This document shows, in pieces, positions 19,407-34,300 of a stretch of 64,000 nucleotides of DNA; the stretch's first letter is position 1, and every line of letters starts with the position of its first letter. Source of the DNA: Hirudinaria manillensis (lineage: Eukaryota > Annelida > Clitellata > Hirudinida > Hirudinidae). The translations under genes and the position numbers were made by a program. The notes beneath the pieces are model-generated. The model saw only the letters and a program-made list of their open reading frames with translations. It did not search any database and was not told the DNA's origin. The stretch lies in NCBI GenBank assembly GCA_034509925.1, contig CM067532.1:9444180-9508179 (forward strand). The letters run 5' to 3'.

Positions 19407-22400
19407 TCAATTCACACCACTAAACGACCTGAGCCCTTTGGTATTCCTCCCGACGGACAAATTTTCCGAGGGAGTTGCACCGCCATTCATCATCTTGCTG
19501 GTCAGAAGAGAAAACTTTCCGTTGTCAAAGGACGACAGGTGCTTCCTCGCCAGTCGAGAGTCTCCGTCGGACTCCAGCTTCGGCCTTTTGCAGTCGGCGG
19601 CGAACGAAATTTTACTGTTTCGTTCGGGCCCGTCGCGGACATAAATGCCGGAGTCTACGAGGTATGAAGAGCCGCCGGAGGAATCGGACCCCGGCTTGTG
19701 GTCGGAGAAGCTTCCGCAGGAATCTCCGTTCGTGGAATGATCGTCGGAGATTCCGTCGTCGACTTCCAGCGGAACCACCGAAGCGGAACTTTTCGCGCTC
19801 TCGCAATTCCCGGAAGTCCGACCGGTCGGGACGAGAGGACGGACGTTTCCGACCTCGGACTTCTTTCCCTCGAACGAGGGATTGGTCCCGGGGACGGAGC
19901 CGGACGAAGGCGTGGGCGACGGAGAGCAGACGCCGCTGTCTTCCGAGTCCGTCCTATTCGAGCACTTCCTCTTGTGCCCGGGAGCCAGCGCCGAGAAGGG
20001 CGAACCGAACAAAATCGAAGCTCTCGAGTTCCTGACGGTAGTCTTTATCGACGGTAAAGCGGGCAGCGACATGACGGGAGGAGAAGAGCTGCATTCTAAC
20101 GATTTATCGGATAACGAGGAGGGACACGTTTCCGACCCATGATTTGAAATACTGATCACTTCGTCGGGGGTAGAATGCTGCTGGGGATGCTTCGGAGTAT
20201 CGTGGCAGATGGCGCCGTCTAAGTCCGGTTTGCGTTCGGGAGGTTCGTCGCTCGCCTTTGTGGGGGGATCGGGGTTGGAATGTGAGAGCAGACTGAAAAG
20301 ACATTGTTGTTCATCATAAGTTAATTTCTTTGATGGGTATGCTATTGTTAAATAATTAATTACCGATGATGTGATAATAGAAATTATGATAAATAATTAC
20401 ATAATTCCTGCCAAAGAATAATATCCAAAGTAGACCTTATGTCAGTAAAAGTACCTGACACAAACAAAGTTATTCAAACTATTTCTGATGCGTGAACAAC
20501 AACAAAGCGACTCATTTCAGCGACTCTGTTCAGGCGATGAATAATGCAAATACGTGATCTCTGTACGATGCATTGAACGATTAAGGTTATACGATTACTA
20601 ACTCTGTCTTGTTTGTCATGACGCGGGGACCCGAATGGACATTGTCACAGTCCCCTCCGTGCCTGCCTCTGCGAGAGGTTTGTCCTTGCCTCATGTGAAA
20701 GGTAGGGCACTGGCCAAGTGGGTTCGGGCAGCAGCACCCCTGACCGGAGGCCCCGAGACGATCGATGATGACCCTGATGTACGATTTATTTCTTAATATA
20801 TTTATATAAATTATAAATTTATTAATTTTTGGCACAAATTATATTTTTAATAAAAGTGGCTCGTGTCGATTGCTCACCTTCCTCCTCTTCCAACCCGCTG
20901 CCTCACGTAACCGGCAGTCGGTCGATTGGGTAGGGTTGCCATGGAGAAGCCTTTACCCACTTCGTAAATGTCCTGAAACACCAAGACCTGATTGGCAGAT
21001 GTGGACGGGTCACGACCATCTGTAAGGCTTTCGTACGGTATTGGCTGAAACGGAACATGAAGTGGCCAATGAAAACTCGCCTGCTGACCAAATGCTTTGC
21101 CAATGAATAAATTGTAAATAGCAGACGATACATTGTTCCGTCGTTAATACTTACAGCTTGATAATAGCAACCCTCTTTTCGTTTGAATGTGTATCTGCCG
21201 TCGGGCAAGGCATCATCCTGCAAAGAGATTTCCCATCCATTGAATGACACAGCTGTCACCATCATCATCATCACCACCACCACTATCATCATCATCATCA
21301 CCAACACATCCGACGTATCGTCACCATCACAAACCTCGGAACTGTCGGACATAGCGTCACCAGAGTCGTCTGCTCCGAGCACGGAGGCGTCCTCGTGAGC
21401 GAGACCCGGCAGAATCGTTCTCATGGGAGGCTTGAAGAAGGAGTACACGGAGGACAGCCTGTCGAGTTCCTCGCGTTCTCCGTCGAACGTCGCGTGAGAG
21501 TTCTTGACTCTGCACTCGCCGGCATCGTTGTCGTCGCGTTCTTCGACGTCGTCGGACGCCACGTCGCTGCCGTCATGCCACGAGCTGCGCTGTTGGCCCC
21601 TCTGCTTGCGATACTTTCGCCTCTTGCGAGGCCTCTCGAAGTCTAGGCCGGCCGCTGCAGCGGGAGTGAATCGGTTGCTGCCGTGCTTCTGATGATGATG
21701 GAGGGAAGGAATCGTGGGAGAAACAGTGGTAGGATAATTAACCTGATGGAATGTAAGGTTTAATGATCATTAAATTAATTAAGAGTGCCAGATGCTATCT
21801 AATTAATCATTCCAGCAACGAAGACATTAGTGCAAAAATTTTTCCTCAAGTTGACAACTGCGCATCATCGCAGTCAACACCAACATCGCCATTGTGACCA
21901 TCATATCCAGCCATTAAAGTTTCAATCGAACCACCCGACGCACCTGAGTCGGGCAATCGTCGACCAGAGATTGAGCAAACAGGTGTGACATGTCTGGCAG
22001 GTGAATGGGTCCGATGTTTCTCTCGCTCTCCCTGACGAGCTCACCTGTCCAATCCTTCAGCTCGTGCCTGGAGAATGCAAACATGGTCTCGTAACTATGT
22101 TATCTTGAGACCAAACCGGTCTGTCAAAAGCGGACTGGCCTAACCTCTTCTCGAAGATGTTTCTTTTTGTCTCCATGAGATTTTTCTTGTGTCCCTCTCT
22201 CAGCTTCAGCATCTCCAACAGCGTCCTAAGAAGTGGTTGAAGCAGTTGGTTGCAATGCCAGGCGATACAGTTAAAATCTGATCGATAACCCAAAGGCGAG
22301 AAAAAAAAACTAACTTGGCTCTTTCAAAACTCTTCTTGAGCTGGAGAATTCCTAGGTAGGATTGTTCGTCATTCTTGCGATTCTGAGTAGAGATATAAGT

Positions 22401-24424
22401 GATGATTTAGGACATTACCAGAATGCAATTTGAGAGAAATTTAATTCTATAATAATATAATATATTATATATAATAATAATAATAACATAATCTAATATA
22501 TAAGGATAGGAAGAATTCTTTATGTTTCTCACGAGAGAGATAATCCAATCCACCACAAACCTTTCTTGTTTGCATTTTCTCAGCCCTCTTCCTGAACGCC
22601 AGGTAAGGGTTGACGGTGGATGATTGTGGAGTCGACGGGGTGGGCAGATTTTCTGCTTTTGCAGCCAGCACCTCTTTGACTCTCTTCTCCTAAAATAAGA
22701 AATAAAAATTGAATAGGTATACATATTTAACAAATAATGATAGCAGCACACAAGCTGTTGAATGCCTTAAAAAAAAATTTAGAAGGAAGTTTGAAAACAA
22801 ACTAAAGAAAAACTTTATAAATATCACCAAATGACAGGCAGAGACGAGAAGGAGGATTTGTAAACAAACCTGACGCAACCTCTTGCCGAGCCAGTAGTCA
22901 TAGACTGTAATTACGACATCCTCCTTTTCTTTGATCAATGCCTTTGCCTCGTTGAGTTTTACCACCTATAATGGCCGTAAAATAATAACATAATTGAAAA
23001 CGATTAACTCAAAATCCGTGTTCGTATAGTCGCTCGAAGCTAATTGCAGATCTCTCTCTAGCCTAACCCTAGAGGCTTTTTTCAAAAAAAAAAAGTCACC
23101 CACCAAATGTCCACTGCCCTTTTCCAGCTTGTCAACCATGTTCTCAAACCTGATTGGATCGTAATCCAGGTCCCCGTAAAGGGATTTGTGGCCGTCCAGC
23201 CAGGACTCGTCCTCCGTATCCATGTCATAATCTGGCAATTCCTGATCTGTTGTCGAGGCTATTAACAGAAGTTAGATTATGGTAACAAAGTGCACAGAAA
23301 CTATTACCAGGGTACCATCAACAAGGCCAGGTTTACAAATCATGGGGTTAACTAACCAGGTAAGGCACCCTTAAAATAAATGCATGACCTACCTAATTCA
23401 GTGACCAAACTAGTAAACGATTTTTTATACAGATTAGGTGAACCTAGCGATTCAAGAATTACTATACAAACCAATGCGCATTAGACTCAATTCATCCCGA
23501 CTAGGTCTGATAAGGAATAGTCCATGGGAAAATGAAAAACAGGAAATCAAGAAGACAAGCATCGCAGTCTCGGAGACTGCCGACCGTGAAACTAACGTTG
23601 AACGTGGATAAACTTTTTTGACACGGTGAAGCCCGCTTTTGTCGAATAAATTCGCTCGTAGTGGTCAGCTCCTCTCAGCTCGGGGATTGGAATAATTAGA
23701 TTAGAGATCGAGCCGCACGTTTGTTGCGCCGACAGGGCTTTTTGTAGGTGATGTTGCTAAAATCAGTTGAACCAGAAACGATATCAACTGATACTCGTCA
23801 ATCATGTGTTCATTCAAATTACATATCAACATGTGTGACAAATCCTAGTTCAATGCAGAATGTGCTCTCTCATTTTATTACATTATGCCAATGATCAAAA
23901 GAAAACGAGCTCAAACTCAAAATGAATGTATTGTTTATTTACGGCAAAGCATAAAATCACACATACGCCCACAGAGAGGAAAAAACATTTCTAGATCGTG
24001 CTAATAACTCGGAAATACGATGTACTTGCGATGAAATAAAATTGAGTTTCGCGCCGAGACTCAACAGAGAACCAGAGTCTTACGGACGGCCTTGACCGAA
24101 AGCATTATTTACACGGCGCCATTCACGACGGGCCGGGCGCACGCGGTACCAGAATTATTGCGACAGTTCTCCAGAAATAGAACTCTCTAAATCGCAAGAT
24201 CGTTAGACCATAGACATTCTAAAAGTTTCTTAATAAAAAAAAGCCGAGACGGGCGGAGTTTTCAACCATACCGTTTCTTCTTCTTTTTCCATCCCCGACG
24301 GCAACTCCGGCACCGTTCGATTGACAATTGCAAAATCAGTCATTTCAGGGATTTCATCTCCAACGTAGATTGCCATCTTTCTGCTATGTTCGAGGGCCTT
24401 CGCCCTGAAAGTCACTTTACTCAT
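19407..24424 (-). CDS. E(Pc): Enhancer of Polycomb homologue (NuA4/TIP60 subunit)
   Basis: Scaffold subunit of the nuclear NuA4/TIP60 histone acetyltransferase complex. Thirteen exons (24424-24272, 23756-23597, 23258-23104, 22965-22870, 22689-22561, 22382-22315, 22225-22145, 22067-21944, 21742-21335, 21217-21155, 21044-20878, 20773-20603, 20292-19407) give 887 codons with stop. The EPcA domain is complete: MSKVTFRAKALE, GMEKEEETQHHLQKAL, SAQQTCGSI, IIPIPE, HYERIYS, KKFIHVQP, LPDYDMDTEDE, LEKGSG, NPYLAFRKRAEKMQTRK. A central acidic/basic region follows, then the conserved RYTFKRKEGCYYQA block and RQRVGRGG. The C-terminal 295 codons are one Ser-rich exon with no Gln tract, unlike vertebrate EPC1. 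The second exon is weakly conserved and easy to miss; its phases fit both neighbours. Confidence 0.93.
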
Positions 24425-25355
24425 CGTGCCGTCAACCCCCTCCTAAAAATGGACTCTCCCGACGTGATGACCAAGCCAGCACTAGCCAAACCGGCAAAAT
24501 TTTTAAAGCGTTCCTAACTACTTTTTCCTAGATTCTATGTTTAGAAAACCTTTCGTTATAACTAAATGCCAAAAATTGGCTTGAAATATACGGCCGTTTC
24601 GTTAAAATATGGTATCAAAAGACGAAGCTCACGCCCAATTCGTTATCAATCATGGCGGAAAGTCTTGTAGCCAAATAATGAAATGGTCGGACGTCGCATA
24701 ATACGGCAATTTTAACTCCTTCCTACGCTTATTTAAATCTATCTTTTGGATAATAATGTTCCACTTTATGTCATTTCCCCAAATTCCACTAATATTTTTG
24801 AATTTGTAGTAAATTACGTTCTTTTAAAATCTCGCAACTATCAATTGATGACAGCGTGACTATTTGCAACAAATTTTGATAAAATTAAAAACGTAATTTT
24901 TAATCATTTATTCATGCCTAATATTACGAAAAAAAATTGAATTTGTATTAGAGAATAGTCACATGATTAGCGCAGCATTACCAGTCTCCAAAAGATCATT
25001 TTTTAATAATTATGAACATATTTAGAATTAAAATAAGTGTACATTTTAAAATAATTATAAATCGACATCGCTCCAAATGTTCTGCTGTGATAACGATTTA
25101 ATTTGATAAGTAATCATAAATTCACAGCGACTTGAGTAATTACAAATTAGAAATATATTTCTTCAGAACAATTTTTAGGCAACCAAAGCAATAAATAAAT
25201 AAATTATATGTTAAATATATTATATGTTAGCTTAATATTGAAACTCAACCTAGTTGTTGTCACTATAGTTACAGATTTGTTTGAGAGGTGAGCTTAGTCT
25301 CTATTATAGTTATAGGAAAGATGGTGCTTTGGATTTGATCCTTACATTTTTCGAC
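24425..25355. promoter_or_regulatory. Shared 5' region between EPC and dynein
   Basis: The 931 bases between two divergent start codons hold both promoters and 5' UTRs. The EPC side has more G/C; the dynein side is strongly AT-rich. I could not pick a TATA box or a defined transcription-factor site with confidence. Confidence 0.5.
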
Positions 25356-28300
25356 ATGACAGAATTTAAGGTAATGAAGTGAAGGCATCACTTTTTATTT
25401 GTTTATAAATATCAGTAATATTAATTGAATTTTGAGCAGGATGATATGAGCTAAATGTCCAAGCATCCTCATTACTCAAAATATTTAAATAGCATATTGC
25501 ACGCCACTTAGCTTTATTTAATAATATATATGACATGTCAGAGCATATTTGTAAAATAAAATTAATAAAAATTTGTCCTCGTCCAGAGAATAAATGTGAC
25601 CCACTTGGACGAGCAGACGAAATACGCATTCTTACCAATGCTTCCTGAAACTCTAGAGAAACCTTTATGGCAATCCACTCGACCAAATTTTATCTTAAAA
25701 AATCCACGTGAAAGATTTCAAGAAATCCAAAAAAAGAATAATGAGTTTCTGGCAAGTTTAAACCAAAGTTACATGAAAAAAGAACATGATGCTAAATTAA
25801 ACAAAAGATCATATTCTACCCTGAAAAGATCTCTTGAGTTGATGAAAGATTCTTCAGAGAGAAGAAAGCATTTCAGGAAAGCTTTGGTGCAGTTAATATT
25901 TAATAGCGAAGATGATACAGGAGAAGCGTCAGTACCCAAGGATGACCAATCTATCTTGAGATATAGATATTACATTGAGAATGGAATTGACACCAGGAAT
26001 GTGGCTGAAATGAAGGAAGGATGGTTCGAAAGAATTTTAGAAAATTTGTCAAATAAATTGATTTGCAACAAGGACACAACATTGAAAAGTTTATTGAATG
26101 AAATCATCAACTTATACATCATCTCATCCAAAAAGGCAACCGTCGACTTTGTCCTTCAAAACTTTATTCTCTTGTGTTCCGTGAACAAATCTTCGGCAGC
26201 TTTTTATTCCGACAAACCCTGGAGGGTGTCACTGAGATCCATTTTCAGACATCACCGTGACAATCTCCATGTGATCAATGTTTGTCTTAAAAACATGTTA
26301 AACCTTTGGAATGCAAACATGCATAGCCAGTCGAGGCTTGTAAGGAAGAACGATTTCCATTCCATGAAAGATTCGCTCGATCTTAAAGCTTTTGATGACC
26401 TCTGCTCGAGGCAAATGGAGGAATGCATTGATCACCTGGAGAACAAATGGTTGAATGAAGTGCACCAGATATTTATGAAGGCAAGCCGCCACGGTCTCGT
26501 GCCTAAGTTAGATGACGTTGTCAAACACAAGGCTTTTTTCGCCTGTGTTTCAACTCTGATGACGGGTCAAGTGCAGCAGGTGACTTTGGACTCTCTCCAA
26601 GATTTCATAGATTTGCTCATTCAGCCAAGCACTTCAAAAAGATTCCATGAACACCCAGGGATAATAATAAATCTGGTACTTGAAAACATCTCCATTGGTT
26701 TCGAGCCAAATTTCAATGACTTTCAGAAAGTCTTGATAGCCATTCTCGATAGAATGGTTGAAATCTCAAAGACCATACGTAGAATAGAATCAAAGCTTTA
26801 CGCTAATTGGAATTCAAGTAAAGATGCCAAGAAACATTTCATTCAACCAATTATACTCCCTGAAATTCTGTACAGTCACAAAATTGGTGTTACTAGATTG
26901 GTTGCCAGAGAACGACTAGGTCCAGAAATGCATGCTAGAAATTTTGACAAGTATTCGGACATTATTAATAAGAAGGCTGAGCTAGAGGTTAACGAATTCA
27001 TTGAAGGTGAACATTCTTTTGATGAATATTGCACCATGGTTGAAAAATATAAAAATCTTTCTGAGGACATAAAGTACAAGTCTACCAGGATTATAAGAAT
27101 GGGACTGTTTGAGGTCCATTGTGGACAATTAATTGAATCAATGAGCAGTAGAGCAACAGCTCTTTCTAAAAAGCTATTGGACAGAATGGTCAAAGACCAT
27201 AATGACATTAATATGAAATTAGAATTAGAGTATCATTCTATTGCAAACAAGGCTCTTACCAAACCACTGGACACGATGGAACTCATGGATCTTATCAGCT
27301 ATATTCAAGAGGCAAGAGAGACCATCATACCTAGATTGGAAGAAGGACTGAAAGAAGCCATGAAGCGACTGCTCTACTTGGGCAATCATACCGATCTGAC
27401 CATGCACGACATGGACGTCAATTCCATGCTGTTCTCTTGGGCCGACCGCATCCATTTTGTACTACGAGAACATCAGAGGATTGTCAAGGAAAAGACAGAG
27501 AGATTTGTTGAGATGTTGAAAGTTAGGAAAGAGAGACTCGTTGAAGAATTACAGAGTTATTCGACTGCTGTCGAAGAATTCAAGTCTTTCGGGGAGGTAA
27601 CCGATGTGGACAAATATCTCAAGAAGGCTCAGGCTCTTGATGTAAAGCTCCAGGCTGCTGCCAAGAAAATTGAGGACATAAACTTCGAGGAGAATTCTTA
27701 CGAGTTGCCAAAAACATCTTACCCAATTAGAAATGAAATAGCCTCAATTCTCGAACCTTACTTACAATTGTACATGGCAACTGTCGACTTCAATGCTAAG
27801 CAGGAGCGATGGATGAATGGACCAATGAACGAAATCGATCCAGAATCAGTAGCAAAAGAAGTCGAAGAGCTTTTTAAGGTCTTTGTAAAACTAGAAAAGC
27901 ATTTTAGTGATCTCCCTTCACCGAGAAAAGTTGCATTTAAAGGCAAGACTAAGGTTGATGCCTTTAAAGTCCACTTGCCTATTGTGATGATCCTCTTTAA
28001 TCCTGGTCTCAGAGAAAGACATTGGCAGCAGATGTCTGGGATCATTCAGATACCGCTGAAGCAAGAAGACGATCTGACATTGATGAAACTCATTAACCTT
28101 GACATTGACTCGACCTTATTTCCAGCCCTCGAATCGGTGTCTGATGCCGCTTCAAAGGAACATGCCTTGGAAAAGGCTCTTAATAAGATGAAAACAGAAT
28201 GGGAGGTTGTGGAGTTCACGGTTGTCAGCTACAGAGAATCGGGTACTTTTATCCTTGCAGCAATAGATGATATTCAAGTACTGCTCGATGATCACATCGT

Positions 28301-31300
28301 CAAAAGCGAAGCCATGAAGGCTTCAACCTACATAAAACCTTTCGAGAATGACATGAAGGATTGGTCCTCAAAACTTGCTCTTCTTCTGGAGATACTCGAC
28401 CAATGGTTGCAAGTTCAGGCGACATGGCTCTACATGGAACCGATCTTCAGTTCTCCGGATATCATTCAACAGATGCCGGAGGAAGGAAGGAGATTCAATT
28501 CCGTTGATAAAACCTGGAGGACGATCATGAAAAAGGTGAATGAAGATCGTAAAGTAATGACCGTCGTTGACATTGAAAAGCTCCTAGAAAAACTTAAAAA
28601 GTCAAATGAAACGCTGGAGCTCGTTCAAAAAGGCCTGAATGAATATTTGGAGAAGAAGCGATTCTACTTTCCAAGATTTTTCTTTCTCTCGAACGAAGAG
28701 ATCCTAGAGATTCTTTCGGAGACCAAAGATCCCACGAGAGTGCAGCCACATCTCAAGAAGTGCTTTGAGGGCATCGCCAGACTTTCCTTCACTTCTCCAC
28801 ACCTCGACATTACACACATGCAGAGCAGTGAAGGTGAATCAGTTGCCCTATGTGAGGTCATTTCCACCTCCAAGGTTAGAGGTCAGGTAGAAAAGTGGCT
28901 TCTTGAACTGGAAATGGTTATGCTGGCCTCTGTTAGGAGAGTGATCAAAGAGTCGATTGAAGATTACGGTTTGAAACCAAGGAAGGATTGGGTACTGGAT
29001 TGGCCGGGTCAGGCCGTGCTGTGTACGTCGCAATTGTATTGGACGACGCAAATGCACAAAGCAATAACCAGCAAAGAGTCTAATTCGATGTCACAATTTC
29101 TTGAACTCAATAACAGACAGATCAAAGATATTGTTGAACTTGTAAGAGGCAAGCTGCCAGAGCAGAACAGAACCACCCTGAGAGCTCTCATTGTCATCGA
29201 CGTCCATTCTCGTGACGTCACCTCGGACCTAGTCAAGAAAAACGTCAGATCTGAAGATGATTTCAGCTGGACTAGTCAGCTCAGATATTACTATTCTGCC
29301 GAAGACAATCAACTGACAACGAAGATGATCAATTGCGAGCTGAAATACGGATACGAGTACCTCGGCAACACGTCTCGTCTGGTGATCACTCCACTGACGG
29401 ATCGGTGCTACAGAACCCTGTTCGGGGCTCTCGATCTGCACCTAGGCGGGGCCCCAGAAGGTCCGGCAGGAACCGGAAAGACGGAGACGACGAAGGATCT
29501 TGCCAGAGCAGTCGCCAAGCAGTGCGTCGTCTTCAATTGCTCGGATGGTCTCGACCACGTCGCTCTCGGGAAGTTTTTCAAGGGCCTGGCGTCTTGTGGG
29601 GCCTGGTCTTGCTTCGATGAGTTCAACAGAATAGACATTGAGGTTCTCTCGGTCGTGGCTCAGCAAATACTGACCATTCAGATGGCCATCAACTCTGGAC
29701 TGGAGAAGTTCGTGTTCGAAGGATCGGAAATTAAACTGGACCCGACGTGCAGCGTTTTCATCACCATGAATCCCGGTTACGCGGGGAGGTCCGAGCTGCC
29801 GGATAATCTCAAGGCTCTTTTCCGGCCTGTGGCGATGATGGTGCCAGATTATACACTCATCTCTGAAATTAGCCTCTATTCTGAAGGATTCACAAGAGCC
29901 AAGATCTTGGCTGTAAAGGTGGTGGCCACTTATAGACTCTGCTCAGAACAGCTGTCGACTCAGCCTCATTATGACTATGGGATGAGAGCTGTCAAGTCTG
30001 TTCTCTTGGCTGCAGGAAAATTGAAAGTGAGTGCAGGCATTTTAATTCTGTTCAGGATGCCTTTGGTCTTTTCGAGAAATGTTTTATGCCATTGCTTTGC
30101 AGCGCCAACATCCGAATATGGATGAAGATCAGTTGGTCCTTCAGTCTATCATTGATGTCAACCTCCCCAAGTTCAAAGGTCATGACCTGCCCTTGTTCAA
30201 AGGAATTATAGAGGATCTGTTCCCGACAGTGAAAATGGAAGCTTCTGAAGATGATCCGCTAAAAGATGCCGTCACCGAGACTTGTCAGGAGTTGAACCTG
30301 GAGGCTGCTGATTATTTTGTGGAGAAAATAGTTCAGGTAAATCTTGCAATCATTAAAATTGCATTTTTGTGCTTTTTTAATAATATTATTAACACAAATG
30401 ATAGGTAAGGATAAAGTTATGAAGATGGTGAAGAAAATGAAAAAAATAATGCTTAATATTCTTCCCTTTATTATCCATTGTAGCTCTTGTATCACAAATA
30501 TTTCATTTGTTATGTTAATCTACATATAAACATAATTTTGTTAACAATAGTTATTTATTCAAAAGATTTACAAGACCATGCTGGTGAGACACGGGCTCAT
30601 GATTGTGGGACGACCGTGCGGTGGCAAGACCATGGCTTACAAAGTATTGGCACGAGCCCTTGGGAAACTAAATCTAAAGGTTCAAATGCTCTTGCTTAAT
30701 GGGATTGGTTGCTATTTTGAGAATTGCTTACTTATTCATCTTCATACTCCATTGAAATTATTATTATTATCTTTTTTCCATTTATTTGCCCAACCAGCAG
30801 TGGCTCAGACATTTCAGATCATTTGTTCCTTATTCTTTTCTTAGAATCTCTTGAATGAGAACAGGGTAGAATATACGATCATCAATCCCAAGTCGATGAC
30901 CTCGGGTCAGCTATACGGCCACTTCGACGCCGTGTCTCACGAGTGGAACGACGGGGTCCTTGCCGTAGCTTATAGGAATTATGCCTCGTCTCCAGTCAGT
31001 TGAAATTTTTTTCTTCAAGCAATGTTTAAGTCTGGTGACAATGAAAATGCTTTTCATGTTTTGACATTTTTATCAAGAAGTCTTGACTGCATTGTACCAT
31101 TCATGGTCTACACTTATTCAAAAATTATTTTTGGTCTGCATTCCTTTTACTTTGTAGACTCAAGACAGGAAGTGGATAATTTTCGACGGCCCTGTCGACG
31201 CGGTTTGGATCGAGAACATGAACACAGTACTCGATGACAACAAGAAGTTGTGCCTCACCAGTGGGGAGATCATCCAACTGTCTCCAACCACGAATCTTGT

Positions 31301-34300
31301 CTTTGAGACGCTCGACCTAGAAACAGCTTCTCCTGCCACTGTGAGTTCTCTCGGTGTTAATAGAGATGCCAGCATGATAAACAGTATTAGTGATTATTTG
31401 AGTTGTGTAGTTTATTATTATTATTGTTATTATATTATTTAATTTCATTATTTGCATGTCACCTCATTAAAAACCTCGTAGAAAAAATGAATAATTTATA
31501 AAAGAAATCAGGTAATAGCTATGCTTCACCAAAGGCCATTGGTCTTTCATTTATTTTTCAAAGGTGTCCAGGTGTGGGATGATCTACATCGAGCCTGAAC
31601 TTCTGGGATGGAGGCCAACCTACAGGTCCTGGCTTCGAACCCTGCCGGAGTCCGCGACACTGCTCCAGAAAAGGACATTGGAGGAAATGTTTGAGAGATT
31701 TGTGGACCCTTGCCTGGCACTCGTGAAGAAGGTCAAGGTAGTGGCGGTCTCGATTTTGATCCGATATGATCTGGAAAGATTATCAGTTGTTTATCTTTTT
31801 TTAGTGAATAAATTATATTTGTTTATTGTGATTATATTTAATTTACTGGCTTTGGTTATACTATATTGCACTATAATTCTTGTAATAGTGACCATTATTT
31901 TTATTATTATTGTTATCATTAGTATTAATTTAATAGTAATTAATTAACATTTTCATATAAACTCTAGGAACTGTGTCCAACGTCTCCAATAAGCCTTGTG
32001 TCGAGTCTCATCAACCTCTTGGACAAACAGCTGGAGGAGTCGTGGAGTGAGCAACACTCCGAGAAGGACAGACTTTCTTGGCTGGAAGTCAGTGTTTGTT
32101 TGGTTGTTTTTTTTTATGACAAAAAGTAAATAATGTTCTGGAAAACTATGTTTTAATCAAAATCATTGACGATGATGATGATGACAATGCCAGTGTCGAA
32201 TTATGATATTGATGTCTTCTGCAGGGATGTTTCATTTTCTCTCTGGTGTGGTCCATTGGAGCGACTTGCCATTCTGAGGGCCAAGTGAGGTTCGATGACC
32301 TCATTAAGCTACTGGCAGAGGTGACACTATTTTAAAAAATTGAGACACAAAACAAAATAAAGCATATAAATAGATAAATAAAATAAAATTTATTGTCATG
32401 GACTTTAGGCTGGCATGACTGAGGAGATGAGGATTGATCTTGGACTGGAAGACCTTATCGGCGCTCCGTCGAGGGACCTGTGCACCCCCATGCCAAGGAG
32501 TGGATTGATCTATGACTATTACTTTGTCAAACAGGTTTCTCATTAATATTGATTGCGGTGCTGCATTGAGACTAAGTGTTACCCTGCGTATCGAAACTGC
32601 TACTGGATTTTTATCCTACATTTATAGATGAATGTATAAATTCTATTGATAAATAAGCTTAACATAAATTATTTATTTATATTTTATTTTCCCCCATTTT
32701 TGCTAGGGTTCTGGAGCTTGGATCAAGTGGTCTGATAATCTGAAATCCTACTCGGAAGAACCCGATTTGCTGCCCCTCAACTCTCTGGGAGGAGTCATAG
32801 TGCCCACTGTGGAAACTCTCAAGTTCAACCATCTGGCAAAACTTCTAGTTGGCTCCAACAAAGTTCCTCTCTTTGTCGGACCTACAGGCACAGGAAAGAG
32901 TGTCTACATCCAGGTATGCTATTAACTCATATTTACCAATAACATACAAGTGCCTAGATCCAGGGTGCTATTAATGAAAGTTTACCACTTATTTTACAAT
33001 CATTAATAATACAAATTAATAATACTGTTAATAACATACAAAGTCCTTCTGCTGAAATTGATTACCTACTTAGCGGGAACTACTTAGCATTATTTCTTAG
33101 CGTGCTATTTCTTACATAATTCTCTTTTATTTGATGACCTTAAGAGATGAAATAAATCAATTAATCATTAACACAATTTAATTATTCAATCCATCAATCA
33201 AGGACTTCTTGCAAAACAACAAAGAGCACAAATGGCTGAAGCTACAGCTTTCCTCACAAACGAAAGCCAACAGCATCCAGAACACCATCATGCTTTCCAT
33301 CGATCGCAGGAAGAAGGCAACTTATGGGCCTTCCGGAGGCAGGAAAATGGTGAGAGAAGGAAAATGGCATTCATCAGTAGATAAATAATTCACTTTTAAA
33401 TTTAATTTTAAAATTCTGTCTTGAGTTATTTTAAATTACTGAAATTTTATTCGTTCTTCCTCAACAGATTACATTTGTCGATGATTTGAACGCTCCGATC
33501 CCCGAAAAGTATGGCGCCCAGCCACCAATAGAACTTCTCAGACAGTTTTTGGATCACGGTCATTGGTTTGACCTGAAGGAAGCCACACCCATCCATCTGG
33601 TTGACATTCATCTGATTGCTGCTATGGGTGTTTCAGGTACGAAGGCAGTGATGTCATAACAGTGTCAGGCCAATTTGACATTAATGCCTCATTTTCATTT
33701 TTTCCCTTGTTCTTGTAATTCCTTTATCAGATTAATTTATCCATTAAAATCTAATTATATTTAACATTTAATGCGGATCTTTTGAATCTGACATTTTTTT
33801 ATGACCAACATTTCCTCAGCCACGGACGAGGTGAAAGTTTTGTCGTTTCTAATCTCCATGTTAATTCACAAATTTTTTAAAGTCAATATTTCACAACTTA
33901 TTATCCTAATCAACTTATCTTAGATTTTTCACTGTTCTGTCACTTGCACTTTTTCTCAAATTGCATTTTTTGCCCTTTCATCCCATTTTTCTTTCTCTTC
34001 ATCTGCCCTTAGGTGCCACCGGAGGACAAGTCTCCCCCAGATTCCTTAGGCACTGCAGCATCGTGTCGATCAATGAGTTTGAGGATGGCACACTCAAGAC
34101 CATCTACAGGACGATACTCGATTCGCACTTTGTTGCGAGGTCAGAGCCATTTTTTTTTGTTTTAGATTTAGTTTTAGAGTAGAAAATTAGAAGCTGTCAT
34201 AAAAAGAATTGATTAGAAACAGAATTTGTAAATAATAAATAAATCACTTGTTGATAAATTTTTAAATGGAAAAGATGGAAATATATGAGCTTAAATTGGC

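Noticed and set aside
23262-24271. Apparent loss of the middle of the EPcA domain in Enhancer of Polycomb
   Set aside because: Reading the minus strand closely revealed a diverged exon at 23756-23597 (HHLQKALSAQQ...KKFIHVQ) that fits both neighbours in phase, so the domain is complete.
29333-29666. Frames overlapping the dynein AAA1 region in other frames and on the other strand
   Set aside because: The dynein frame carries the conserved P-loop and Walker B residues; the others are shadows.
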